In this document: in pieces, positions 40,904-48,598 of the stretch | Layout: each line of letters starts with the position of its first letter | Numbering within the stretch: position 1 is the stretch's first letter | DNA from: Streptomyces malaysiensis subsp. samsunensis | GTDB lineage: Bacteria > Actinomycetota > Actinomycetes > Streptomycetales > Streptomycetaceae | Assembly: GCF_024519315.1 (NCBI RefSeq) | Contig: NZ_JANIIC010000027.1 | Span: 1 to 64,000, forward strand | Direction: 5' to 3' | Length of the DNA: 64,000 bases | Program-made: the position numbers and the translations under genes | The notes under the pieces: generated by a model | The model's input: only the letters and a program-made list of their open reading frames with translations | What the model was told of the DNA's origin: nothing | Databases searched by the model: none

Positions 40904-41434
40904 ATGGCTGATATGCAGCGGCAATCCGACTCGCTCGCCTACATCACGCCACGCAGCGACGGGCAAGCAGACACCTGGAGCGAGGAGGCGCGGCACCGAG
41001 GAGGGCAGCGGCTGACCGATGTCGCAGAGGTCATCCCTTCGAACGAGGTGGCAAGCGCGCTGCGCCTCTCTCCAGGCGAGAAGGCGGCTGTGCGGCGTCG
41101 CGCGATTCTCCTCGACGGCGACGTCATTGAGCTGGCGGACTCGTACTACCCGCTGTCGATCGCCCGGGGAACCGCCCTCGCCGAAAAGCGGAAGATCAAG
41201 GGCGGGGCACCCACGCTACTCGCCAAGCTGGGATTCCAGCCGCACCACGTAACCGAGGACCTTGAGTTCCGGGTCGCCGACGAGCTCGAGCGAGCGGCAC
41301 TCGCCCTGCCAGAGGGCGCCAGTGTCCTCACCCTGCTACGCATCACATCCGCCGAAGACGGGAGCCCCCACGAAGTGCAGTTCATGGTCATGAAGGCGCC
41401 TCGCCGCCTCCACTACGAAATCGAGGTCGACTGA
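40904..41434 (+). CDS. UTRA-domain protein lacking the GntR HTH
   Basis: A 176-residue protein made of a UTRA ligand-binding domain only: VIPSNEVASALRLSPGEKAA, YYPLSIARGTALAEKRKIKG, LLRITSAEDGSPHE. The usual winged helix is missing; instead there is a short N-terminal segment without DNA-binding character. It is clearly paralogous to the UTRA part of the next gene, one base away. It may heterodimerise with the full repressor or sense its ligand. AGGAGG precedes the ATG. Confidence 0.82.
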   Translation: MADMQRQSDSLAYITPRSDGQADTWSEEARHRGGQRLTDVAEVIPSNEVASALRLSPGEKAAVRRRAILLDGDVIELADSYYPLSIARGTALAEKRKIKGGAPTLLAKLGFQPHHVTEDLEFRVADELERAALALPEGASVLTLLRITSAEDGSPHEVQFMVMKAPRRLHYEIEVD

Positions 41435-41435
41435 C

Positions 41436-42197
41436 ATGCCCGAGCCGCACGAGGACAAGCGCCCCCTCGCCGAGCGGATCGCCGCCGAGATCAGAAAACT
41501 GATCATGTCTGGAGAGTGGGAGCCAGGCAAGAAAGTCCCCACGAACGAAAAGCTCAGGGAACAATTCGAGACGTCGAACGTCACCATCCAGCGCGCACTA
41601 AAGATCTTGAAGGATGAGAAGTTCCTCCAAGGCCAGACGGGTGTCGGCGTCTTCGTTCGAGGCGAACGCGCGCAGACGATCCAGCCCGCCCACTACATCG
41701 CACCCTCAGAGCCAGACCAGGCGTACCGGTGGCTCACCGAGGCCACGAAGAGGCAGCAGCGCGGGAAGTACCGCATGCTCGAAGTCGGCGAGGTTGTTCC
41801 GCCAATCGAAGTTGCGCGCGCCCTTCGCCTCGAAGAGGCCAGCACCGCGATGCTGCGCTCCCGTATCGGCTTCCTTGATGACCAGCCGGCCGAGCTGGTG
41901 CACTCGTACTACCCGATCGAACTGGCACGGGGAACCCGCCTGGCGGATCGTCGCCTCATTCCCGGCGGCTCTCCCGCCCTACTCCAGGAGATGGGCTACC
42001 CGACGCGCTCGCAGGATGACGCGGTAGCCGCCCGCCCCGCGACGACCGAGGAGTACGAAGCCCTTGAGATCCCTCGCGACGTGCCAGTCCTGGAGATCTT
42101 TCGCATCGTCTACAGCGACGACGAGAAGCCCATCGAGGTATCGGTCCTGACCAAGCCCGCCCACCGCTTCAAGATGGGCTATCACATCGAGCTCTGA
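41436..42197 (+). CDS. GntR-family regulator with UTRA domain
   Basis: A 253-residue regulator. Residues 10-75 form the GntR winged helix (LAERIAAEIRKLIMSGEWEP, KVPTNEKLREQFETSNVTIQ, RALKILKDEKFL). Residues about 95-253 are UTRA (VVPPIEVARALRLEEAS, YYPIELARGTRLAD, ILxFRIVYSDDEK-type end). Such repressors control transfer genes on Streptomyces conjugative elements. It probably binds the 25-bp inverted repeats at 40774 and 42258 that flank the pair, so autoregulation plus control of the leftward operon is likely. Confidence 0.88.
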   Translation: MPEPHEDKRPLAERIAAEIRKLIMSGEWEPGKKVPTNEKLREQFETSNVTIQRALKILKDEKFLQGQTGVGVFVRGERAQTIQPAHYIAPSEPDQAYRWLTEATKRQQRGKYRMLEVGEVVPPIEVARALRLEEASTAMLRSRIGFLDDQPAELVHSYYPIELARGTRLADRRLIPGGSPALLQEMGYPTRSQDDAVAARPATTEEYEALEIPRDVPVLEIFRIVYSDDEKPIEVSVLTKPAHRFKMGYHIEL

Positions 42198-42213
42198 CGC
42201 TCCGCCAGCACGC

Positions 42214-42237
42214 GCCCCCGGCCCGAGAGTCGGGGGC
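42214..42237 (+). terminator. Terminator after the GntR gene
   Basis: GCCCCCG (42214-42220) pairs with CGGGGGC (42231-42237), followed by CTTTGT. It lies 16 bp after the regulator stop. Confidence 0.7.
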
Positions 42238-42257
42238 CTTTGTGCATCCAGACAGCG

Positions 42258-42289
42258 GGCTTGATACAAATGCGAATAAGCCTTACGGT
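42258..42289 (+). promoter_or_regulatory. 25-bp operator O2 with promoter
   Basis: GGCTT (42258-42262) and AAGCC (42278-42282) bound a 25-bp site, the same length and end sequence as operator O1. A promoter TTGATA (42261-42266), 17-bp spacer, TACGGT (42284-42289) overlaps it, placing transcription start near 42296 for the mini-ORF downstream. Binding here would block the promoter. Confidence 0.55.
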
Positions 42290-42334
42290 CGTCTCGTGAG
42301 CGTGGCGGAAGCACCACGCACCGTAAGGAGGCGC

Positions 42335-42406
42335 ATGTCCGAATCGCCCGAGCGCATCACGCCCTACCGCCTCTACGACCCCGACGGCGATCTGTTGTAC
42401 AGCTGA
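42335..42406 (+). CDS. Predicted 23-residue peptide under operator O2
   Basis: A short ORF (MSESPERITPYRLYDPDGDL then three residues) behind TAAGGAGG, one of the strongest ribosome sites in the window, and a promoter overlapping operator O2. A 13-bp hairpin lies 117 bp downstream. It may be a regulatory peptide or simply the start of a leader region. No homology recognised. Confidence 0.45.
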   Translation: MSESPERITPYRLYDPDGDLLYS

Positions 42407-42522
42407 AGCTCAGCAGCCGTCGCCGCCGATGCATTGGGCCAGCCCGATAAACACGTTAAACACCTCAGAGCCCGACTGGTCTAGCACGACACTCGGCGGC
42501 TGCACCAGCCTGGTCAAGAGCA

Positions 42523-42555
42523 CGGCGGCCGGGTGCTACCAACACCCGGCCGCCG
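42523..42555 (+). terminator. 13-bp hairpin ahead of the DUF6907-like gene
   Basis: CGGCGGCCGGGTG (42523-42535) pairs perfectly with CACCCGGCCGCCG (42543-42555) over a 7-nt loop. It separates the mini-ORF leader from the next gene. No U-tract; terminator or attenuator. Confidence 0.6.
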
Positions 42556-42617
42556 CAAGAACCAGCGAGTTCGTACCTCGCTGATCAGTGATCCGTCTCC
42601 CCAAAGAAGGAGTCCTC

Positions 42618-43043
42618 GTGACTGTACTACCCCCTACCCTGGCCCAGCAGCCCGCTGCGACGTCGGTCACCCCGCCGCCGGTCTCCCCCCGCCTCGTCGC
42701 CGCTGTGGTGCGTGGCCAGCGGATCGCCATCCCTTGCTTTGACTGGTGTGTGCGTGACCATTCGAAGGAGGATCTGGCGTTCTTGGAGGATCTTTCCCAC
42801 GAGGGTGAGGAGATCGCTCTTGCCGCGCCCGAGTTCGGCGGGGTCACCGAGGTGCTGGTCGCCTCGATCCGGCAGTGGCCGTTCGTGAACGACGAGGACC
42901 GGGGCCTGCCCTACCTGGGGCTGGATGCGACGGGTGAGGGCGAGGCCGAGAACCTGCAGAAGGGTGCCGCACTGGCGTTCGCCGACCAGCTCGTCGCGCA
43001 CGCCGCTCGCATCCGGCAGCTCGCCGAGAACATGCCCGACTAG
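42618..43043 (+). CDS. DUF6907-like protein
   Basis: A 141-residue protein with CFDWCVRDHSKEDLAFLEDL, then SHEGEEI, and a C-terminal LAFADQLVAHAARIRQLAEN, matching the DUF6907 pattern seen in Streptomyces mobile elements. Function unknown. GTG start follows AAGGAGTCCTC. Confidence 0.7.
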   Translation: MTVLPPTLAQQPAATSVTPPPVSPRLVAAVVRGQRIAIPCFDWCVRDHSKEDLAFLEDLSHEGEEIALAAPEFGGVTEVLVASIRQWPFVNDEDRGLPYLGLDATGEGEAENLQKGAALAFADQLVAHAARIRQLAENMPD

Positions 43044-43216
43044 CGTTCGTGGCGCACGTGGGTCAAGATGCGGCCCACGCGCGCAGGGGACTGGGGCCTC
43101 GAGTCCAGTGAACGTACAGGGGGCAGCCACACCTGATGTCACCCGGCCGGGTGGCCGCCCGCCCGGCCGGTTCTTCATAGACTGTTCCGTCTCCACCGCC
43201 AAGGAGGACCATCCGT

Positions 43217-43618
43217 ATGCGCCCGATGCGTTTCGAGGAGTTCGCTGTTGAGCTCGCGACCAAGGACCCGGCCGCGGGCAAGGCAAGGAAGATCAAGGAG
43301 GCTGGGGAGTCGAAGTACCCCTACGGCTTGTCGGTCGTCTTGCAGGGCCGTGAGGCCCGCTTCCAGTTCATCGCCCAGTCGGCTGCGGGCGACCGTTTCG
43401 ATCAGCCTGAGACCCCAGTGGAGGGCGAGCCTGGGCCGTTGGATGAGCGGCGCGCTGACGGGCCGGAGGGGTGGCTGGCTGGGCTGCTGGCAGCGAGCGG
43501 CAGCCGGGAGATCGCGGGTATTGAGCAGTGGTCGCTGCGGGAGGATCCGAATGATCGCCGGAATGGGTTGACGGTGGAGTTTTTCAGCGGCGCGAAGATT
43601 TACGCACGCGCCCTCTGA
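43217..43618 (+). CDS. Hypothetical protein
   Basis: A 133-residue protein (RPMRFEEFAVELATKDPAAG, YPYGLSVVLQGREARFQFIA, GLTVEFFSGAKIYARAL). The C-terminal beta-type block is orderly. AAGGAGG-type site upstream. Function unknown. Confidence 0.65.
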   Translation: MRPMRFEEFAVELATKDPAAGKARKIKEAGESKYPYGLSVVLQGREARFQFIAQSAAGDRFDQPETPVEGEPGPLDERRADGPEGWLAGLLAASGSREIAGIEQWSLREDPNDRRNGLTVEFFSGAKIYARAL

Positions 43619-43682
43619 CACGCCTCCTGTACGCCCCGTGCCTGGGTGCATTCTGCGGGTAGCCGATCCGAGGGAGGCGCCC

Positions 43683-43832
43683 GTGAGGTTCGATCCCGGC
43701 GTGCTCGCCGCCAACTGCCCCGTCTGCGGATGCTCAACCAGCGCACAGAGTGGCGAGCCGACGCCAATGCACCAGCCGAACGGCGACCAGAGCAAGGGCA
43801 CGTGTTCCGGCTCCGGTCAAACCGCCCGATAG
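43683..43832 (+). CDS. Small Cys-rich protein
   Basis: A 49-residue ORF with CPVCGCST near its N-terminus, starting at a GTG after GGGAGG and ending just before a terminator. One zinc-ribbon half is visible and a later Cys. Function unknown. Confidence 0.5.
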   Translation: MRFDPGVLAANCPVCGCSTSAQSGEPTPMHQPNGDQSKGTCSGSGQTAR

Positions 43833-43840
43833 CTCAGGTC

Positions 43841-43870
43841 GAGGCCCTCACCCGCTTGGGTGGGGGCCTC
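43841..43870 (+). terminator. Rho-independent-type terminator
   Basis: GAGGCCC (43841-43847) pairs with GGGCCTC (43864-43870), with inner CACCC/GGGTG pairing, just after the small Cys-rich ORF stop and followed by GCTGTTT. Confidence 0.75.
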
Positions 43871-43965
43871 GCTGTTTCCGCCATCCTGTCCGGTTCCTGC
43901 TCTTTCCGCCTGGGGCTGTTGCGGCCAATCTGTACCCCTATTGTCTGACCAGAGGGGGATCCGGG

Positions 43966-44322
43966 ATGGGGCAGGCGTGCCCGAAGTGCCAGCGGTCGGA
44001 TCAGGTGTTGAACCTGGCCGAGTTTTGGAGATCGCTTTCGCAGGATGCGGAGCTGAAAGTGTCGCTGGCGCAGCCGGCCCCGTATGAGATCCGCTGGGTG
44101 GTGCCGGTTGTGCTGGGGGTTGTGGCTGTCTTGTGTCTGACGGCTGGCTCGGCCGCGAGCATTCTGCTGGGCGTGGTGCTGCTGTTGGTCACAGCCGGGA
44201 CCGTGGTATGGATTTGGCGGGAGTCCGCTGTCCGGGCGGCTAGCCGCGGCGCCTGGTCGACGCTGCTGTATTGCAGGCGCTGCCCTAACCAGTTCCCGCC
44301 GGACAAGGCCCTGGCCGCATAA
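43966..44322 (+). CDS. Zinc-ribbon membrane protein
   Basis: A 118-residue protein with an N-terminal CPKCQRSD, two membrane segments (RWVVPVVLGVVAVLCLTAGS and ILLGVVLLLVTAGTVVWIW) and a C-terminal CRRCPNQFPP. The split Cys pairs would form one zinc ribbon on one membrane face. GGGGG lies before the ATG. Function unknown. Confidence 0.7.
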   Translation: MGQACPKCQRSDQVLNLAEFWRSLSQDAELKVSLAQPAPYEIRWVVPVVLGVVAVLCLTAGSAASILLGVVLLLVTAGTVVWIWRESAVRAASRGAWSTLLYCRRCPNQFPPDKALAA

Positions 44323-44330
44323 GCGGCACG

Positions 44331-44359
44331 ACGCCCCCAGCCATCATGGTTGGGGGCGT
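44331..44359. terminator. Bidirectional terminator
   Basis: ACGCCCCCA (44331-44339) pairs with TGGGGGCGT (44351-44359), with inner CCAT/ATGG pairs. It lies between convergent genes ending at 44322 and 44375. Confidence 0.75.
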
Positions 44360-44374
44360 TCGCGTTTGGCTGGT

Positions 44375-45208
44375 TCAGTTGCTTGCCCCGACTGGGGGCC
44401 GGTCGTCGATGACGATGCGGGTGAGCGGTAGGCCCGGTTGATTGGACTCTGCCGTCTCGTCTCGGCGGGTCGGCTCGGTGGCGGCTGGCTTGGCTTTGGC
44501 GAGGGCTTCGCCGATGCGCTGGTAGAAGACGCGGGCGAGAGCTTGTACGCCTGGCGGGGTCGCTGCCTCATGCTGGAGCGCCCAGAGGGCTTCGAGGGCG
44601 GCGGTGAGGGTGGGCCCGGATGTGTGGACGGAGATGCGGCCGTCGGCTTGTTCTGTGGTCTTGCCGGGGAGCCGGAAGAGGTCTCCGTTGACGGCGTGTT
44701 TGACGAGGAAGTTCCACATGTCTCGGTGGCAGGTGATCTCGGCGGAGCTGATGCTGGCCGCCTGGGTGAGGTGCTCGCGATACTTCTGCTCGTTCGACTC
44801 GCCGTTGCGGGTTGTCGCGTCGAGGGTTTCTGCGGGCGCGGCCGGCGGGGACTGGGCAGCATGGCGGGCTTCTGCAAGGTCTGCTCGCCAGCCTTCGATG
44901 GTGGCCCGGAGGTCGGCGATTTCGCGGAGGAGCCGGTCGTCGGCTGCGGCACCGGTGGTGGTGACGCTGGCGCGGAGGTGTTCGATGTCGGTGTGGAGTG
45001 TTTGGATCTCGGTGTGAAGGTTGTCGACTTTGCGGCTGATGGCGCCTGCGGATTCGCTGGTGCGCTGGGCGGCGCCGCCGATCTGGTCGATGGTGGTCTT
45101 GATGTCGGCGAGCCCTTGCTTGATCGCGTTGGTCAGGGTGGTTTGTAACCCTTCGACACTGGTCTTCAGTTTGTCGACGGCTTGCTGAACAGCGCCAATT
45201 CCGAACAT
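44375..45208 (-). CDS. Coiled-coil protein
   Basis: A 277-residue protein starting MFGIGAVQQAVDKLKTSVEG, with an N-terminal coiled coil through about residue 115 (VDNLHTEIQTLHTDIEHLRA) and a C-terminal globular domain (ALEALWALQHEAATPPGVQA). ATG 45208 has a G-rich site; upstream in-frame codons are a shadow. Chemoreceptor-like helices without membrane segments. Function unknown. Confidence 0.65.
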   Translation of the reverse strand: MFGIGAVQQAVDKLKTSVEGLQTTLTNAIKQGLADIKTTIDQIGGAAQRTSESAGAISRKVDNLHTEIQTLHTDIEHLRASVTTTGAAADDRLLREIADLRATIEGWRADLAEARHAAQSPPAAPAETLDATTRNGESNEQKYREHLTQAASISSAEITCHRDMWNFLVKHAVNGDLFRLPGKTTEQADGRISVHTSGPTLTAALEALWALQHEAATPPGVQALARVFYQRIGEALAKAKPAATEPTRRDETAESNQPGLPLTRIVIDDRPPVGASN

Positions 45209-45327
45209 ACTTTCCCCCCTTGCCGGTTGCGGCATTTGCCGGTGGAAGGCTCCCCACGGGGGCAGGGTGCGACGCGACAGGATCCGGCCGATGTGGGCGA
45301 GGCGAGTGGGGCTCCGCGGCGCAGCAA

Positions 45328-45357
45328 AAAGCCCCCGACTGCGAGGGGTCGGGGGCT
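45328..45357 (-). terminator. Rho-independent terminator of the toxin gene pair
   Basis: AAGCCCCCGAC (45328-45338) pairs with GTCGGGGGCTT (45347-45357). In the leftward direction it ends in a run of five T, 11 bp after the toxin stop. Textbook form. Confidence 0.85.
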
Positions 45358-45368
45358 TCAGATTTCGT

Positions 45369-45614
45369 TCACCCGAGGTGCTTGAGATCAAGAATGCGCA
45401 CTCGCTGTACGGGGTGCTTGAAGACGAGGAGCAGTGCCCGGGTGTGGTTGAGGATGAGGAGGCGCTTGATGTCGCCGTCGCCCGCGTGGGGCGTGGTGCG
45501 CGCGTAGGGGTCCTCGCATACGGCGAGGATGGCGTGGTCGAATTCGACCCTGGCATCGTCGGGGAGGGAGTCCCAGACTGCCTCTACGCCAGGCGGGTAA
45601 CGGAGCGAGTACAC
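45369..45614 (-). CDS. RelE/ParE-fold toxin-like protein
   Basis: An 81-residue protein with the RelE-like layout: YSLRYPPGVEAVWDSLPDDA, a middle helix EFDHAILAVCEDPYA, then beta strands IKRLLILNHTRALLLVFKHP, VQRVRILDLKH. Length fits. An ORF of 94 residues lies 18 bp upstream as a candidate antitoxin, and a strong terminator follows. Toxin activity is inferred from fold-like text and arrangement. Confidence 0.65.
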   Translation of the reverse strand: MYSLRYPPGVEAVWDSLPDDARVEFDHAILAVCEDPYARTTPHAGDGDIKRLLILNHTRALLLVFKHPVQRVRILDLKHLG

Positions 45615-45632
45615 GCCGTACAGGTTGCCAGG

Positions 45633-45917
45633 TCAGGCTGCTCCGCGTGCACCGATTCGGTCAACCAGGTCCCGAATCCGCTGATCTCCGTCAATCCACT
45701 CACCGGGGGGCTCTTCGCCATCAGCCTCACAGGTGATGATCTCGTCTGCTTGTTCGAGGGATGCGATCGTGTCCTGGGCGATTCGCTGCCACTTCGCAAA
45801 CGTGTTCAACAGCTCGTGGGCCGGCGTCCGATAGATCTCGGCTAGGAATCGTCGGGCCAGGTCCGGATCCCCCAGGGCTGCGCTGATACTTTCGATCGTC
45901 CAGGGCGCGTCGCTCAT
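45633..45917 (-). CDS. Candidate antitoxin
   Basis: A 94-residue helical, acidic protein (SDAPWTIESISAALGDPDLA, RRFLAEIYRTPAHELLNTFA) directly upstream of the RelE-like gene. ATG 45917 has GGAG 6 nt upstream; the GTG at 45959 does not. No obvious DNA-binding domain, so the assignment rests on pairing. Confidence 0.5.
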   Translation of the reverse strand: MSDAPWTIESISAALGDPDLARRFLAEIYRTPAHELLNTFAKWQRIAQDTIASLEQADEIITCEADGEEPPGEWIDGDQRIRDLVDRIGARGAA

Positions 45918-46094
45918 ACGGGACTCCGGGCTGCTGATATCTGTCGTGACGGCATCCACGGTAGCGAGTGATATCGCGTTGTCACAGGATCCTCATCCAC
46001 GAAACCCCCACAAATCCTTGTGCGGGTTGCTACTCGACTTCGAATCGAGCAGCTCACGCCGTAATCACTACGTCTCACAACCGGACAGCAGTGC

Positions 46095-46132
46095 GCCCCG
46101 CGACCGGAATGGGTGCGACCGGGCCGCGGGGC
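46095..46132 (-). terminator. Hairpin after the small-gene operon
   Basis: GCCCCGCG (46095-46102) pairs with CGCGGGGC (46125-46132), with inner CCGG pairing. It lies 50 bp after the gene stop at 46182 and before the toxin operon. No U-tract. Confidence 0.55.
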
Positions 46133-46181
46133 ACAGTGTCACGTGCAGGTCTGCGCTGTCTGAGCCTCCTGCTCTGGGAGG

Positions 46182-46457
46182 TCAATCGAAGGTGACGCTC
46201 ATGGCGTCCGGTCCGGGCCTAATCTTGCCGTCCTGTTCGCGTGCCCAGTCGTGTAGCGGGTCGCGGCGCCAGCAGACGAGTTGGCCGGTGGGTCGCTGGT
46301 ACCAGGTGTCGGGCAGTTCGGCCTGGTCGCCGAGGGCAAAGTCGAGGGCTTCGGCTTCGGTGTCGAAGTGCGGCTGGCCGCCGTCGTGGTCGCGGGTGTT
46401 GCCGCAGTCGTGGATGTCGCAGACGGCGATGACGCAGGTGATACGGCGGAAGGCCAT
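46182..46457 (-). CDS. Small hypothetical protein
   Basis: A 91-residue protein with RITCVIAVCDIHDCGNTRDH and QPHFDTEAEALDFALGDQAE, ending WRRDPLHDWAREQDGKIRPG. Several Cys/His residues suggest a small metal site. Common in Streptomyces mobile elements; function unknown. Confidence 0.6.
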   Translation of the reverse strand: MAFRRITCVIAVCDIHDCGNTRDHDGGQPHFDTEAEALDFALGDQAELPDTWYQRPTGQLVCWRRDPLHDWAREQDGKIRPGPDAMSVTFD

Positions 46458-46636
46458 CAGGATTCCCTGCCAGCGGGCTGCTCGAATGCCTTCACGATCC
46501 GGAGTAGCAGCCCCTCGGCTTCTATGAGCTGCCCGAGGATCTGCGGGGCGGCGGTCGCGTTGATGGGCCCGATGGCGGCAACGTAGGCGCGAGCTTCCTT
46601 GATGAGCGCCGTTTGCTCGGCGGCGGGGCTGTTCAT
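46457..46636 (-). CDS. Small hypothetical protein
   Basis: A 59-residue helical protein (NSPAAEQTALIKEARAYVAA). GAGGAG precedes the ATG; its stop overlaps the next start. Function unknown. Confidence 0.6.
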   Translation of the reverse strand: MNSPAAEQTALIKEARAYVAAIGPINATAAPQILGQLIEAEGLLLRIVKAFEQPAGRES

Positions 46637-46700
46637 TCGGGCTCCTCTGCGGGTTGGTGGTGCGGTTGGCGGTGGTGGGCGACAGTGCGGTGAGAGGCTG

Positions 46701-47261
46701 TCAGGCAGCGTTGGGGAGGATGACCTGCCCGGGTGCGGCGGGCGCATCGTTGCTCTCGACTTCTTCGACACCGTCAGGGCTGGCCACGATGACCAAAGCG
46801 TCCGTGGAGTCGCCGTAGGGGCGCTGCGCATTGATCGCCTGCTGCACCTCTGCATGGGTGCGGAAGTTGCGGAGCATGTACTCGCCAGAGGTCGTGTTGA
46901 AGAAGGCTGCCTGGTAGATCGGCTCGTAGATGCCCTCTAGCCAGTTGTCGCCGGCGGTGAACTCCGGGCGGCGCTCGACCCAGAAGGCGTGGGCCTTCTC
47001 GTATCTGGGCCGGTCGTACAGTTCGTTGAATCCGTGCTGCTCGACCATCTCTCGCCAGGACTGCCGTACTTCGTCGTAGGCGCGGCGGGAGAGATCGTAG
47101 CCGCTGCTGGGGTCGATGTCGTCTATGGCGACGCCGTTGGCGATGCAGAGGGCTATGCGGGCGTCTGCCATTGCCCCATGACGGTCGGCCTCAGCGACCG
47201 GGTCGCTGGTGATTACGCGGGCGTAGTGGAACAGGACGCCGCGGCAGGGGTGGCGGGCCAC
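46701..47261 (-). CDS. Hypothetical protein
   Basis: A 186-residue protein starting at a GTG after GGGAGAG. It has aromatic-rich middle text (FNELYDRPRYEKAHAFWVER) and a C-terminal acidic part. No family recognised. Confidence 0.6.
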   Translation of the reverse strand: MARHPCRGVLFHYARVITSDPVAEADRHGAMADARIALCIANGVAIDDIDPSSGYDLSRRAYDEVRQSWREMVEQHGFNELYDRPRYEKAHAFWVERRPEFTAGDNWLEGIYEPIYQAAFFNTTSGEYMLRNFRTHAEVQQAINAQRPYGDSTDALVIVASPDGVEEVESNDAPAAPGQVILPNAA

Positions 47262-47275
47262 GGTGAGACTCTCCC

Positions 47276-47524
47276 TCAGGAGTCGCCGAAGGTGGCGCGC
47301 AGTTCGGTGTGTCGATCTGCGATGGCGGTCATGGCATCCTCTTCGCCGAGCCGGCCGCTGGTCCAGTTGGCCCAGATGGCCATGACGTCGGCGGTGAACT
47401 GGCGGTAGGCGTCGAGGTCGGACAGCATCATGTCGGCGATCTCACGGGCTGCTGCTGTCGGGACGGGGGTGCCGTACCGGGTGGTGCAGCCCTTGATCTT
47501 CTTGATGAGGTCGGCGTTGTCCAT
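47276..47524 (-). CDS. Small hypothetical protein
   Basis: An 82-residue helical protein (NADLIKKIKGCTTRYGTPVP, then DLDAYRQFTADVMAIWANW). Function unknown. Confidence 0.6.
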   Translation of the reverse strand: MDNADLIKKIKGCTTRYGTPVPTAAAREIADMMLSDLDAYRQFTADVMAIWANWTSGRLGEEDAMTAIADRHTELRATFGDS

Positions 47525-47557
47525 GCGTCTTCCTTCCTTTCCGTGAAAGCGTTGCTG

Positions 47558-47728
47558 TCAGTCGTCGAGCCCGAGTTCCCGGCGGAGCCTGCGGAGGGCG
47601 TGCTGCCGGGTCTGCTCGCGGTTCTCCCGCCGAGCCCGCTGCACGACGTGCGGCGGGTCGGGGCGCAGGTCGAGTTCGTCCAGGGCTTCGGCCAGTTCAA
47701 GGCTGAGCGGGTTCTTGGTGTTCTGCAC
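47558..47728 (-). CDS. Small hypothetical protein
   Basis: A 56-residue basic helical protein (QNTKNPLSLELAEALDELDL, then QRARRENREQTRQHALRRLR) starting at a GTG after GGGGAG. Missed by length cutoffs. Function unknown. Confidence 0.55.
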   Translation of the reverse strand: MQNTKNPLSLELAEALDELDLRPDPPHVVQRARRENREQTRQHALRRLRRELGLDD

Positions 47729-47764
47729 GGCGATCTCCCCTGTGGTGCGGCGGGTTGGGGTGGG

Positions 47765-47786
47765 GCCCGGCCACGAAGGGCCGGGC
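47765..47786 (-). terminator. Intergenic GC hairpin
   Basis: GCCCGGCC (47765-47772) pairs with GGCCGGGC (47779-47786) with a 6-nt loop, between two leftward genes. One of a series of similar intergenic hairpins in the right half. Confidence 0.5.
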
Positions 47787-47794
47787 GGAGCGGG

Positions 47795-48103
47795 TCAGAC
47801 GAGGGGCCGGTGGGGATCCTTGGCGGCGATGCGCGCCATGTCCTCGTAGGTGGCCGCGACACCAAGGACCGTGCGGTTCATCTCGTCGTGGACGAGCCAC
47901 CCGTCAACGCCGTCGGCGGGTGCCGCATACACGGGCGAAACCCACGGCCGCCAGGCGTCGGACATGGCCAGCTCGGCGGCCGTGTGGCGCGGAAAAGCGC
48001 CGAAGACGTTCCAGGCCGAGTTCCTCGGGTCCAAGCCGATGCGGATCACCTCGTACTTGCGGCCGTCGATGGTGAACGTGGCCACGGTCTCGTTGTCGGC
48101 CAT
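47795..48103 (-). CDS. Small hypothetical protein
   Basis: A 102-residue protein (ADNETVATFTIDGRKYEVIR, then WLVHDEMNRTVLGVAATYED). Beta-alpha type. Function unknown. Confidence 0.6.
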   Translation of the reverse strand: MADNETVATFTIDGRKYEVIRIGLDPRNSAWNVFGAFPRHTAAELAMSDAWRPWVSPVYAAPADGVDGWLVHDEMNRTVLGVAATYEDMARIAAKDPHRPLV

Positions 48104-48174
48104 GTCGGTCTCCCCTGTGCTGCGGTTGGCGGTGGCGAGTGAGGGCCCGCCCCGAAGGCCGGGCGGCGTGGGGT

Positions 48175-48549
48175 TCAGATGTCGATTTCGCGCTCACTAC
48201 GGAGGTCGGCGTTGTACTGGCCGAGATCGGCCTGCATTCCGGCCCACACGGCGAGGTACATCTCGGCGGCCACAACACGGGTGAGTGTCATGCGCTGCAC
48301 GATCGGGTTACTCGCGGCCTCGCACTTCTCGACGGCCTCGGCACGGATACTCTGGAACTTTCCCGTGATCCATGTCGGGGAGCAGCCGTCACGCCGCCAC
48401 TCGGCGAGCATGCTGCGGACGAACGGCAGGCCGACCTTGATGATCTGGTTGGCGTTACGACGGTCGATGACGCCCTCGCGGACCTTACGGTTGAGGAGGT
48501 CGCGGGCGGCCCGCTCGCTGTGGTCCACCTTCGGCTTCGCGTTCGGCAT
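48175..48549 (-). CDS. Hypothetical protein
   Basis: A 124-residue basic protein (PNAKPKVDHSERAARDLLNR, ITGKFQSIRAEAVEKCEAAS). It is the first gene of a leftward unit and faces the HTH gene at 48682 across a dyad-bearing gap, so it could be under that regulator. GGGGAGA precedes the ATG. Confidence 0.6.
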   Translation of the reverse strand: MPNAKPKVDHSERAARDLLNRKVREGVIDRRNANQIIKVGLPFVRSMLAEWRRDGCSPTWITGKFQSIRAEAVEKCEAASNPIVQRMTLTRVVAAEMYLAVWAGMQADLGQYNADLRSEREIDI

Positions 48550-48598
48550 CTGCGGTCTCCCCTGTGGTGTGGTTGGCGATGCGATATCGATCATTGGT

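Noticed and set aside
46038-46056. CTCGACTTCGAATCGAG-like text resembling a tRNA end or attachment site
   Set aside because: No tRNA cloverleaf surrounds it, no second copy was found and no integrase is present in the window.
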